Source of the DNA: Lentisphaerota bacterium
GTDB lineage: Bacteria; Verrucomicrobiota; Lentisphaeria; Victivallales; Victivallaceae
Direction: 5' to 3'
NCBI GenBank assembly: GCA_015061815.1
Contig: SUVW01000014.1
Coordinates: 1 to 64,000 of the forward strand
Length of the DNA: 64,000 bases
Shown: positions 34,701 through 42,100 of the stretch, one piece after another
Layout of the letters: each line of letters starts with the position of its first letter
Numbering within the stretch: position 1 is the first letter of the stretch
Notes under the pieces: generated by a model
Told to the model about the DNA's origin: nothing
Database searches by the model: none
What the model saw: only the letters and a program-made list of their open reading frames with translations
Program-made: the position numbers and the translations under genes

Positions 34701-35522
34701 ATGCCGGAATTACCGGAAGCCGAAACTATCGGCAGGGCTCTACACCAGGCCCTGTCCGGAAAGACGATCGAAAAAGTGGAGGTTTTCTCCCCGGCGATGC
34801 GTACTCCGCTGCAGCCTTTGCTGACCGCCGGGATAGAGGGCCAAACTTTTACCGGAGTCCGCCGCCGGGGAAGATATCTGCTGGCAGATCTTTCCGACAA
34901 ACGGATACTGCTGATGCACTTCGGGATGTCAGGGGTTGTCCGGGTGGAAAATGCTGCGGTGCCCAGACGCAAACATGAACATGTATTCATACATCTGTCA
35001 GATAAAAATATCTTCCGTTTTGAATGCACCCGCCGCTTCAGCCTTTTGGAGCTGCACTCCCCCGGCCCGGACGGGATCCCGGAAGTTCTGGCAAAGCTGG
35101 GAGCTGAACCTTTGAGTGATGATTTTTCCGGAGAAAGTTTTTTCAAGTGCTGTTCCAAACGCACAACTCCGGTAAAAAATTTACTTATGGACAATACAAT
35201 TGTCACCGGTATCGGCAATATTTATGCTGCTGAAACCCTTTTCGCTTCCGGTATTCATCCGGCCCGGCCGGGAAACCGGCTGCTGCCCGGAGAGTGCTGC
35301 CGGATCGCGGAGAATGCGAAAAGCATCCTGCGGGATGCCATCGAATGCGGAGGCACGACCATTTCCGACTTCCGTCACGTTGACGGCAGTGAAGGAAAAT
35401 TTGTTCAAAACTTGAAAATATACGGCAAAGAAAATTCTCCATGTCCGGTGTGCGGCACGACCATTCAGGCGATCCGTATCGGCGGTAGAAACAGCTGTTT
35501 TTGTCCGGAGTGTCAGAAATGA
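34701..35522 (+). CDS. mutM: Formamidopyrimidine-DNA glycosylase
   Basis: Fpg/MutM, 273 residues, removes 8-oxoguanine and formamidopyrimidines from DNA and nicks the abasic site. The catalytic N-terminus PELPEAETI follows the initiator Met, so Pro2 and Glu3 are in place. The helix-two-turn-helix segment NLLMDNTIVTGIGNIYAAE lies near residue 160-178 and the C-terminal zinc finger CPVCGTTIQAIRIGGRNSCF...C closes the protein. An AGAAAGG site precedes the ATG. The stop overlaps the ATG of the next gene (ATGA), so the two are translationally coupled. Confidence 0.97.
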   Translation: MPELPEAETIGRALHQALSGKTIEKVEVFSPAMRTPLQPLLTAGIEGQTFTGVRRRGRYLLADLSDKRILLMHFGMSGVVRVENAAVPRRKHEHVFIHLSDKNIFRFECTRRFSLLELHSPGPDGIPEVLAKLGAEPLSDDFSGESFFKCCSKRTTPVKNLLMDNTIVTGIGNIYAAETLFASGIHPARPGNRLLPGECCRIAENAKSILRDAIECGGTTISDFRHVDGSEGKFVQNLKIYGKENSPCPVCGTTIQAIRIGGRNSCFCPECQK

Positions 35523-36004
35523 AAAATTTTGTCGCCTTAACAGCAGCTGTTTTGCTGACTTTTTCCGGCAGTTCATGTGCCGCTCTCAAAGAGAAAAATC
35601 CGTCAGACAAGGAACCGGTGAAATTGCGGGATTTTTCTTCAGAAGATGAAACTGCCGCATTCAATACGGCGGAAAAATTTGTTCTGGCTTTTGCGGAAGC
35701 ATTGAAAAAAAATGACTTCAGCTTGTGGCAGCAGGTAATTCCTCCTGATTCCACTGCAAAGATCGGGAAAAAACAATTCGATGCCATGCGCCTGGAACTC
35801 GGCAAAGAATTCGGAACTTTTTCCGGAACTTCATATCTGGGGAAACTGGTTTCCGGAAATTTGCGCAGTTTCATGTGGAAATTTTCATTCATCCGTCAAA
35901 AAAACGGAAAAAGCAGCATCAGAGAAATAGTGTACTTCGTCCGGGTTTTCTGCGAGGAGGGAAAAACTCCGGCGATCAGCGGTTTTGGAGTGCGGGTATT
36001 TTGA
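35519..36004 (+). CDS. Small lipoprotein of unknown function
   Basis: A 161-residue protein. It begins with a signal sequence ending SGSSC, which fits a lipoprotein cleavage site, though the -3 position is imperfect. The mature part is charged and helical (EDETAAFNTAEKFVLAFAEALKKNDF) with an aromatic segment near residues 105-125; it resembles the small NTF2-like or DUF-type lipoproteins of PVC bacteria, but I cannot name a family. Its ATG overlaps the mutM stop by four bases and its own stop overlaps the TTG start of the next gene, so the three genes form a tight operon. Confidence 0.72.
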   Translation: MKNFVALTAAVLLTFSGSSCAALKEKNPSDKEPVKLRDFSSEDETAAFNTAEKFVLAFAEALKKNDFSLWQQVIPPDSTAKIGKKQFDAMRLELGKEFGTFSGTSYLGKLVSGNLRSFMWKFSFIRQKNGKSSIREIVYFVRVFCEEGKTPAISGFGVRVF

Positions 36005-36768
36005 AAAAATTTATTGAACAACAGGAATCCACTGTTCCGGCAGGACGGCGGCAGCTGGTTACCGTCAGCACCGTTCCGGTACCGAAAAAACGGGGACGCA
36101 AAAAGAATGTGGTCAATCTCCGGCGGCTGCTCTTTCTCCGTTCACTTATAAAAGCCGGACGGAGCAACAAATCCGGCACCAGAGAGGAATTCGCTTCCGC
36201 CCTCGGGCTCGACCCCCGGGCCGTCAATACTCTGGCGGCGGCATTTATCCGGTGCAGCGATGCGGAAAATATCCTCTGGCAGCAGCGGCAGCAAGAAATC
36301 GACAGACAAATGAATACTCCGGAAGGCAAGCTCACGATACCGCTGCTGGAAGCAGGGGATATCCTCCGCCGGGATTTCGAACCGAAAACCAGCTTGGACA
36401 ACAGCAACACTGTCCAAATCGACAAAGATCCTGATTTCTGGGAAAAAATGCATATTTTCGGATTTGTTATGCCGGATAATTGCATGTTGATGGATGGCAT
36501 CTGTATCAATGACCGGATCGCAGCGGTTCACAACATCCGTCCCACCATCGGTGATATGGTCGCATGCACCATTCCGGGAACGTCTGCGGTCACCGTCCGC
36601 CGGTATGTCACCACCGGCAACCCCAGTGTCTATGAGTTGTTTGAAGGCGGCACGATCAATCCGATGCGGGCCAATGAGATAGAAGATCTGATACTGGGAG
36701 TGGTCATTGATATCCGGCGCAGTTACCGGCCGCTGCGCTTGCCTGCCACCGGCAAAAAGATAATTTGA
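36001..36768 (+). CDS. LexA/S24-like protein with altered catalytic residues
   Basis: A 255-residue protein starting at a TTG whose bases overlap the stop of the upstream gene (TTGA), with GGAG upstream. The basic N-terminal part (KKRGRKKN, then SGTREEFASALGLDPRAVNT near residues 60-80) could be a DNA-binding helix-turn-helix. The C-terminal part (about 150-245) follows the LexA/S24 pattern: IFGFVMPDNCMLMDGICIND, then IRPTIGDMVACTIPGT, VTVRRY and DLILGVVIDI. Where self-cleaving repressors have G-D-S-M the protein has D-N-C-M, and where the catalytic Lys is expected it has Arg. It is therefore probably a non-cleaving regulator or uses Cys chemistry. Family assignment is by pattern and moderate. 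Confidence 0.68.
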   Translation: MKKFIEQQESTVPAGRRQLVTVSTVPVPKKRGRKKNVVNLRRLLFLRSLIKAGRSNKSGTREEFASALGLDPRAVNTLAAAFIRCSDAENILWQQRQQEIDRQMNTPEGKLTIPLLEAGDILRRDFEPKTSLDNSNTVQIDKDPDFWEKMHIFGFVMPDNCMLMDGICINDRIAAVHNIRPTIGDMVACTIPGTSAVTVRRYVTTGNPSVYELFEGGTINPMRANEIEDLILGVVIDIRRSYRPLRLPATGKKII

Positions 36769-36781
36769 TACGGGATATTTT

Positions 36782-37312
36782 ATGAAAGAAGAATTGAACT
36801 ATATCTGGCGCAGACGCAGCATCCGCGAATTTTCAGAACAACCACTGACCGGGGAACACTTCCGGGAGCTGCTTGAAGCAGCGATGGCTGCTCCTTCAGC
36901 CCGACATTGCGACCCCTGGGAATTCATCATTGTCAATGAAAAAGAAATGCTGCAAAAACTGGCCGTTATTCTGCCCAACGGCCCATTCCTCAACCACTGC
37001 GGCGGCGCGATCATTGTCTGCGGTGATCTGGAAAAAGCGTATATGAATTCTCTTTCTTATCTGCTTCAGGATTGTACCGCTGCAATGGAAAATATCCTGC
37101 TGGCCGCCCCGGCCCTCGGATTGGGCAGCTGCTGGCTGGGCATCCACCCGCGAGAAGAACGCATGCAAGGCATCAGAGAACTGTTTTCCATCCCGGCAAA
37201 CATCATTCCCACCGGAGCGTGTGCGCTTGGATTTCCCGCAGTTGAAACCGTTTCCCGCACCCGTTTCGATCAAAATAAAATTCATACCGGCGCGTGGATA
37301 AAAAAAGGATGA
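36782..37312 (+). CDS. Nitroreductase-family flavoprotein
   Basis: A 176-residue protein of the nitroreductase fold. RRRSIREFSEQPLTGEHFRELLEAAMAAPSARHCDPWEFI (given here in part: RRRSIREFSEQP, APSARHCDPWEF) is the FMN-binding start, and GLGSCWLGIHPREE near residue 117 is the second conserved block. Members reduce nitroaromatics, quinones or enones with NAD(P)H as FMN-bound homodimers; the physiological substrate is not evident. It lies 13 bp after the S24-like gene and its stop is seven bases from the start of the next gene, so it is probably part of the same operon as mutM. Confidence 0.9.
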   Translation: MKEELNYIWRRRSIREFSEQPLTGEHFRELLEAAMAAPSARHCDPWEFIIVNEKEMLQKLAVILPNGPFLNHCGGAIIVCGDLEKAYMNSLSYLLQDCTAAMENILLAAPALGLGSCWLGIHPREERMQGIRELFSIPANIIPTGACALGFPAVETVSRTRFDQNKIHTGAWIKKG

Positions 37313-37318
37313 TTGATA

Positions 37319-37978
37319 ATGGAAATCAGAATTTCTTATCAGGAGGAGTTGAAGCGGAAAGCCATCCACCTCTCATCTTTGTGGATGGTCGCGGCAACAC
37401 TGCTGCTGCCGGCACTCTTCCGGCATGGCAGATGGATATGCTGTCTGTTGTTTGCCGCACTGCTTATATTCACTTTGATAACCGAACATGATTATGCCAA
37501 CGGCGGGAAATATCTGGGAAGGTTGTACGGAAAACTTTTCCGGAAAATGCTCCGCAAAGAGGCCCGTCCCGGCATGTGGGTGGTTTCCGGCGGCGCATTC
37601 GTTCTGGCAGCCGGAGTATTGGTAAATCTGCTTTTTGCTCCGCCGACAGCAGCAGCGGCACTGGCAGTAATGCTTATCGGCGATACAGCAGCGGCACTTA
37701 TCGGCCGCCGTTTCGGCAAACACCCTGCCCCCAACGGAAAATCATGGGAAGGTGTAACGGCATTTATCATTGCCGGTTACGCAGCGTTGGCCGTGACAAG
37801 TTATTGCGCAAATGCTGCCGGATACACTTATATCGCCGGTATCCCGGCAGTAATTCTGGCCGCATTCGCGGAATTATTTGAAAAACAACTCCGGTTGGAT
37901 GACAATTTTTCCATCCCGTTGTGCATAGGTGTAACTGTCGCCGCCGCAGAATTTGCTGTTCAAACCATACAAATTTAA
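37319..37978 (+). CDS. Dolichol kinase / phosphatidate cytidylyltransferase-like membrane protein
   Basis: The 219-residue polytopic membrane protein has about six hydrophobic segments and the conserved loop GDTAAALIGRRFGKHPAPNG followed by KSWEG near residues 120-147. This pattern is shared by CTP-dependent polyprenol/diacylglycerol kinases and phosphatidate cytidylyltransferases. A role in lipid or prenyl-phosphate metabolism is inferred; the exact substrate cannot be set from sequence alone. The ATG at 37319 has AAGGA about nine bases upstream and is preferred over a TTG two codons earlier. It follows the nitroreductase at seven bases and precedes a hydrolase gene by 23. Confidence 0.84.
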   Translation: MEIRISYQEELKRKAIHLSSLWMVAATLLLPALFRHGRWICCLLFAALLIFTLITEHDYANGGKYLGRLYGKLFRKMLRKEARPGMWVVSGGAFVLAAGVLVNLLFAPPTAAAALAVMLIGDTAAALIGRRFGKHPAPNGKSWEGVTAFIIAGYAALAVTSYCANAAGYTYIAGIPAVILAAFAELFEKQLRLDDNFSIPLCIGVTVAAAEFAVQTIQI

Positions 37979-38001
37979 ATAAAAAGAAGGATTTTACAAC
38001 C

Positions 38002-39960
38002 ATGTACGATCAACACAATGGTATTTTCGGAGCCTTGCTTCAGGAGTACAACGTCTCCCGTATCCGCAAACTCAATCGTGAACGCGATTCCCGGCTCGAC
38101 GCCCTGCAAACCAAAGAGGATGCGCTGGCCTATATTGCTGACATCCGGAAAAAAATCGCAAAATCGTTTTCCCTGCCGGAGCGTTCCGGTATCCCGCAGG
38201 CAGAGATCACCGGAATAATCGACACTCCGGAGTGCCGTATCGAAAAATTGATCTACGAAAGCCGTCCGGGATTTCCGGTAACCGGCCATCTTATGATCCC
38301 CAAAAATCTTACGGCCCCGGCTCCGGGATGTCTTTTTCTCTGCGGTCACTCGGCCAACGGAAAAAATGGTGATGCGTACCAGATCGGAGCAAGAACTTTG
38401 GCGGCCAACGGTTTTGTCACCCTGATCATCGATCCGATCGCTCAAGGTGAAAGATATCAATTCACCAAAATACAAAATAATCAAACCGTTCACGGAAACT
38501 GTACAAGAGAACACAATATGCTTGGCAAGCAGATGTGGCTCTGTGATGAATTTTTCGGCTCATGGCGGGCGCACGATGCCCTCTGCGGTTTGGATTATCT
38601 GCTTTCACGGCCGGAAGTGGATACAAGCAAAGTAGCGGTCACCGGAAACTCCGGCGGCGGAACCATGACCACATTCGTTCAGGCCCTTGACCCGCGTTTT
38701 ACGATGGCAGCCCCCAGCTGTTATGTGACCAGTTGGCAGCGCAATTTTGAAAATGAGTTGCCCGCTGACGCGGAACAGATGCCGCCGGGCCTGCTGGCGG
38801 ACGGTTGCGAAATGGGAGATCTGATCCTGGCTTACGCTCCGCGTCCGGTACTGATCCTGGGGCAGAAAAATGACTTTTTCGATCCACGCGGATTAAAAGA
38901 AACTTACGAAAAATGCCGTAAAGTTTATAAACTGCTCGGTGCAGAAGAAAATCTGCAATATTTCATCGGCCCGGTCAATCACGGTTATTCTGTCGAAAAC
39001 CGTTTTGCCATGTACGGATTTTTCAGCAAACATGCCCAACTGCCGGCCGTAACCGTTGAAGCGGATTTTTCAGCAGCCGATACCGCAAATTTAAATTGTA
39101 CCGCTACCGGACAAACTGCCGACATCCCCGGGAAAAAGCTGGTTCGGGATCTTATTGCAGAAAAAGTTGATGCTCTGGCAGTTTCCAGAAAAAAATTATC
39201 TCTGCCCGAATTGAAAACTCTTTTTGCCGACGTTATGAAATACCCGGTTTCCGTCCCGGTCCCTTACTGCCGCAATCTGCGCGCGTGCAGTGCCAATGCA
39301 GACAACTCATCGCGTTTCTACTTTTCACGTTTCGGTCTGGAAACAGATCCGGGGATCATCACTCCGGTGTTGCTGAAAAGTGCCGATATGCAAAATGGAT
39401 TCTATCACTTCCCGACGGTCGATGAGATCACGCTCTACATTCCTCATCTGGCCAGTGACAAGGAGTTGTGCAATATTACCGCCTCCCGGATGGTTGCAGG
39501 AGTCGATATCCGGGGAGTGGGGGAAGCATTGCCGTTGAACTGCGATTTTTATGGCGACAACTTCTTCCACGCTTACGGCAGTGACTACCATTACAACAGT
39601 TGTTCCATCATGTTCGGTCAGTCACTGCTTCATGAGAGATTGCGGGATATTCTCGGTGTTGTCGCTTATGTCAAAAGCCGCGATATCCGTACCATACGTA
39701 TCGCCGGACGCGGTCAGGGAGCAATAGCCGCCTTGTTTGCCGCAGTGATATGTGATGATATTGCTTCGGTAAAACTTTTTGATGCTCCGGAATCTTTTGA
39801 GGCTATGGCCAAAGCGGATATCACCTTGTGGCCGCATGCAGTAATGCCGCGCGGGATATTGAAATATACGGATCTTCCTGATATTTACGAAGCGATGCGC
39901 AATACCGGCAAACTGGAAATCGTTAATTTTGCAGACAATCTTATGCAGCAGGTCCTCTGA
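38002..39960 (+). CDS. Acetyl xylan esterase-like alpha/beta-hydrolase, two-part
   Basis: A 652-residue protein without a signal peptide. The first half (about 60-380) is an acetyl-xylan-esterase/CE7-type alpha/beta hydrolase: PGCLFLCGHSANGKN near 105, IDPIAQGE near 145, nucleophile elbow GNSGGGTMTT near 215, acid candidate in LGQKNDFFDPRG near 290, and His in GPVNHGYS near 320. The second half (about 400-652) has another hydrolase-like segment (RIAGRGQGAIAALFAA near 580) lacking a Ser nucleophile, so it may be a degenerate duplicate or accessory domain. The ATG at 38002 behind AGAAGGA is chosen. Probably a cytoplasmic sugar esterase acting on imported acetylated oligosaccharides (inference). 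Confidence 0.84.
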   Translation: MYDQHNGIFGALLQEYNVSRIRKLNRERDSRLDALQTKEDALAYIADIRKKIAKSFSLPERSGIPQAEITGIIDTPECRIEKLIYESRPGFPVTGHLMIPKNLTAPAPGCLFLCGHSANGKNGDAYQIGARTLAANGFVTLIIDPIAQGERYQFTKIQNNQTVHGNCTREHNMLGKQMWLCDEFFGSWRAHDALCGLDYLLSRPEVDTSKVAVTGNSGGGTMTTFVQALDPRFTMAAPSCYVTSWQRNFENELPADAEQMPPGLLADGCEMGDLILAYAPRPVLILGQKNDFFDPRGLKETYEKCRKVYKLLGAEENLQYFIGPVNHGYSVENRFAMYGFFSKHAQLPAVTVEADFSAADTANLNCTATGQTADIPGKKLVRDLIAEKVDALAVSRKKLSLPELKTLFADVMKYPVSVPVPYCRNLRACSANADNSSRFYFSRFGLETDPGIITPVLLKSADMQNGFYHFPTVDEITLYIPHLASDKELCNITASRMVAGVDIRGVGEALPLNCDFYGDNFFHAYGSDYHYNSCSIMFGQSLLHERLRDILGVVAYVKSRDIRTIRIAGRGQGAIAALFAAVICDDIASVKLFDAPESFEAMAKADITLWPHAVMPRGILKYTDLPDIYEAMRNTGKLEIVNFADNLMQQVL

Positions 39961-40425
39961 ATGATAAAAATTCTATTTGTCTGTCACGGAAATATCTGCC
40001 GCAGTCCGATGGCGGAATTCATGATGAAAAACATGGTGAATTCCGCCGGGAACAGCGACCTTTTTGAGATAGCATCAGCCGCCGTCAGCCGGGAGGAACT
40101 GGGAAATCCGGTCTACCCTCCTGCCCGGGAGATCCTGAAACAGCACGGCATCTCATGCGCCGGAAAATATGCCCGGCAGATGACATTTGCCGATTATCAA
40201 TATTACGACTATCTGATCTGCATGGATAACAGCAATCTGCGCAATATGCAGCGGATATGTTCCGGTGATCCGGATGGCAAAATGTTCAGGCTGCTGGATT
40301 TCACAGATACTCCGGGAGAGGTTTCCGATCCCTGGTATTCCGGAGATTTCGTCACCACCTGGCAGGATATTGAATGTGGATTGCAGGCTCTTCTGAAAAA
40401 ATTATCTTCCTCACATCAGTTGTAA
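39961..40425 (+). CDS. Low-molecular-weight protein-tyrosine phosphatase
   Basis: A 154-residue cytoplasmic phosphatase. The active-site loop CHGNICRS (C-x5-R) is at residues 8-15 and the general acid is in DPWYSGDF near 125. The family hydrolyses phosphotyrosine, or in bacteria may act on tyrosine kinases that control exopolysaccharide export, or serve as arsenate reductase; the presence of DPWY favours the phosphatase type. It starts on the base after the upstream hydrolase stop and is followed by a clear terminator at 40443-40488, so it is the last gene of the cluster. Confidence 0.93.
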   Translation: MIKILFVCHGNICRSPMAEFMMKNMVNSAGNSDLFEIASAAVSREELGNPVYPPAREILKQHGISCAGKYARQMTFADYQYYDYLICMDNSNLRNMQRICSGDPDGKMFRLLDFTDTPGEVSDPWYSGDFVTTWQDIECGLQALLKKLSSSHQL

Positions 40426-40442
40426 AAACTGCATAAAAGTCA

Positions 40443-40488
40443 TTGCCGGTGTTTGCTGTAATTATTCAGAATACCGGCAAGTTTTTTT
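40443..40488 (+). terminator. Rho-independent terminator after the phosphatase gene
   Basis: TTGCCGGT (40443-40450) pairs with ACCGGCAA (40473-40480) around a 22-nt loop, followed by G and seven T. Confidence 0.85.
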
Positions 40489-40568
40489 ACAACGGACATG
40501 GCGATAATTGAAAACAGCACAAAAAAACGGGATCTTGAACTTCTCAAAACCCCGTACGAATCAAAGAT

Positions 40569-40644
40569 TGGAGCCGGCTGCCGGACTCGAACCGGCGACC
40601 TGATGATTACAAATCAACTGCGCTACCAACTGAGCCAAGCCGGC
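40569..40644 (-). tRNA. tRNA-Thr (anticodon TGT)
   Basis: A 76-nt tRNA with acceptor stem GCCGGCT/AGCCGGC, encoded CCA, D-loop GGCTCAGTTGGTAG, anticodon loop TTTGTAA giving TGT, and T-loop GGTTCGAGTCC. The anticodon reads ACA/ACG threonine codons. A promoter (TTGCAA, 16 bp, TATATT, 40694-40667) lies upstream. Confidence 0.95.
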
Positions 40645-40666
40645 ACTCCAATTGTGTTGTTTGAAC

Positions 40667-40694
40667 AATATACTGCATTTTTCGCAGATTGCAA
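40667..40694 (-). promoter_or_regulatory. Promoter of tRNA-Thr
   Basis: TTGCAA (40694-40689), 16-bp spacer and TATATT (40672-40667) on the minus strand. Confidence 0.6.
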
Positions 40695-40750
40695 GTAAAA
40701 ATTTGATAACTTTTCTTGTAATTTTCGATTTTGTGAAATATTTTATCAAT

Positions 40751-42100
40751 ATGTACAAATTTTCAGCAAATAAATACACACTGCCGGCGATTTTACTTCT
40801 GGCACTCATTCTCCGTCTGATCACGGCGATCAGCGCGATATCAGACGGAGAGCGTCTGTTACGCCCGGATTCTCCGGGGTATCTGACTCCAGCCCGCACG
40901 CTGGTCGAATCCGGCACTTACGCCGGGACCCGCCGTCCACCCGGATACCCGCTGCTTGCGGCGGCCGTATACTATTGCGGCGGAAGCAATGGTGCGATAG
41001 CCATACTTCAGGTTCTGCTCTCAACAGCTGCCTGTGCCGTCACTGCAATGGCTGTCCGAGAGTACACCAATAATGCCGCATGCGCTGATATTGCCGCTTT
41101 GCTGATGGCGGTCAATCCGACAGCGGTTGCCAATGCACCGCTGCTTTTAAGCGATACTCTGTTCATGCTCTTTGCCGCCGGACAATTTTATTTTTTCATC
41201 CGTTACCTCAAACGGATGAAGTTCCGGGAACTGGCGATTTTTTCGGTTATTGCCGCACTGGCGGCATTGATCCGTCCGATAAATCAGCTGATACCGCTGG
41301 TTGCGGCCGTATTGATCGCAGTAAACGACCGTATGATATGGAAAAAACGGATAACACATATTCTGGCATCATGTGCAATATTTGCAGTTCTTATTTTTCC
41401 CTGGATGCTCCGTAATTATCTTACCGGAGCGACATTCGACATCGACACCAATACCGGAGCGATGCGCCACCAGAATGGGGCGATGCTGTTGGCAGAGATA
41501 AACAACAGCGATTTTGAAAGTGAAAAGCAACAGCTGCTGGCACAGGAGAATACACTCGCCGCCGATGGCAGATTTCCGGATGAACGCAGCCGTGAATCCT
41601 GGCGCAAACAGGAATTCCGCCGGATGGTTCTGGCCCATCCGGTACGTTATTTCAAACAGCATTTTGATATCTGCATCCTGCTGCCTGATGCTCCGACACT
41701 GCTGGAAAACTTCGGTGTCACCACCTCTGACCGGGGAACGATGGGCGTGCTTAAAAAAGATGGGATAATTGCCGCCTGCCGCCACTACTTCGGCGAAAAC
41801 TATCTCCGGATGCTCCTGCTTCTCATACCGGTGCTGCTTCCGGCAGCGATCCTTTATCTGCTGGTTTTGCGGCAGTTGTTCAAAGATTTGCAGCACCCGG
41901 TAAAAAACCGCATGGAATTGCTGCTGTTTCTGGCTTTTGCGGAATATTACCTGTTTCTGCCGGGAGCGATCACAGCTCCGCGTTATCAATTACCGGCGTT
42001 GCCATGCCTCTGTCTGCTCGGGGCATCTGCAATAAGCAGTCTGTGGAAAAATGAAACTTCTGCCCGCGATCCTGAAACAACTCCGGCAATCGAAATGTAA
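40751..42100 (+). CDS. Polytopic membrane glycosyltransferase-like protein
   Basis: A 449-residue integral membrane protein with about ten hydrophobic segments. The first periplasmic loop carries RPDSPGYLTPARTLVESGTY and then RRPPGYPLLAA, the acidic-loop pattern of GT-C enzymes of the ArnT/PMT (GT39) type, which transfer a sugar from a polyprenyl-phosphate donor. A role in decorating lipid A, protein or polysaccharide is inferred; the acceptor is unknown. The ATG at 40751 begins MYKFSANKYTLPAI. No ribosome-binding site is evident, and a candidate promoter (TTGTAA, 17 bp, TATTTT at 40716-40744) would start transcription almost at the ATG, so the mRNA may be leaderless. Its end overlaps the comEC start by 50 bases. 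Confidence 0.78.
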   Translation: MYKFSANKYTLPAILLLALILRLITAISAISDGERLLRPDSPGYLTPARTLVESGTYAGTRRPPGYPLLAAAVYYCGGSNGAIAILQVLLSTAACAVTAMAVREYTNNAACADIAALLMAVNPTAVANAPLLLSDTLFMLFAAGQFYFFIRYLKRMKFRELAIFSVIAALAALIRPINQLIPLVAAVLIAVNDRMIWKKRITHILASCAIFAVLIFPWMLRNYLTGATFDIDTNTGAMRHQNGAMLLAEINNSDFESEKQQLLAQENTLAADGRFPDERSRESWRKQEFRRMVLAHPVRYFKQHFDICILLPDAPTLLENFGVTTSDRGTMGVLKKDGIIAACRHYFGENYLRMLLLLIPVLLPAAILYLLVLRQLFKDLQHPVKNRMELLLFLAFAEYYLFLPGAITAPRYQLPALPCLCLLGASAISSLWKNETSARDPETTPAIEM

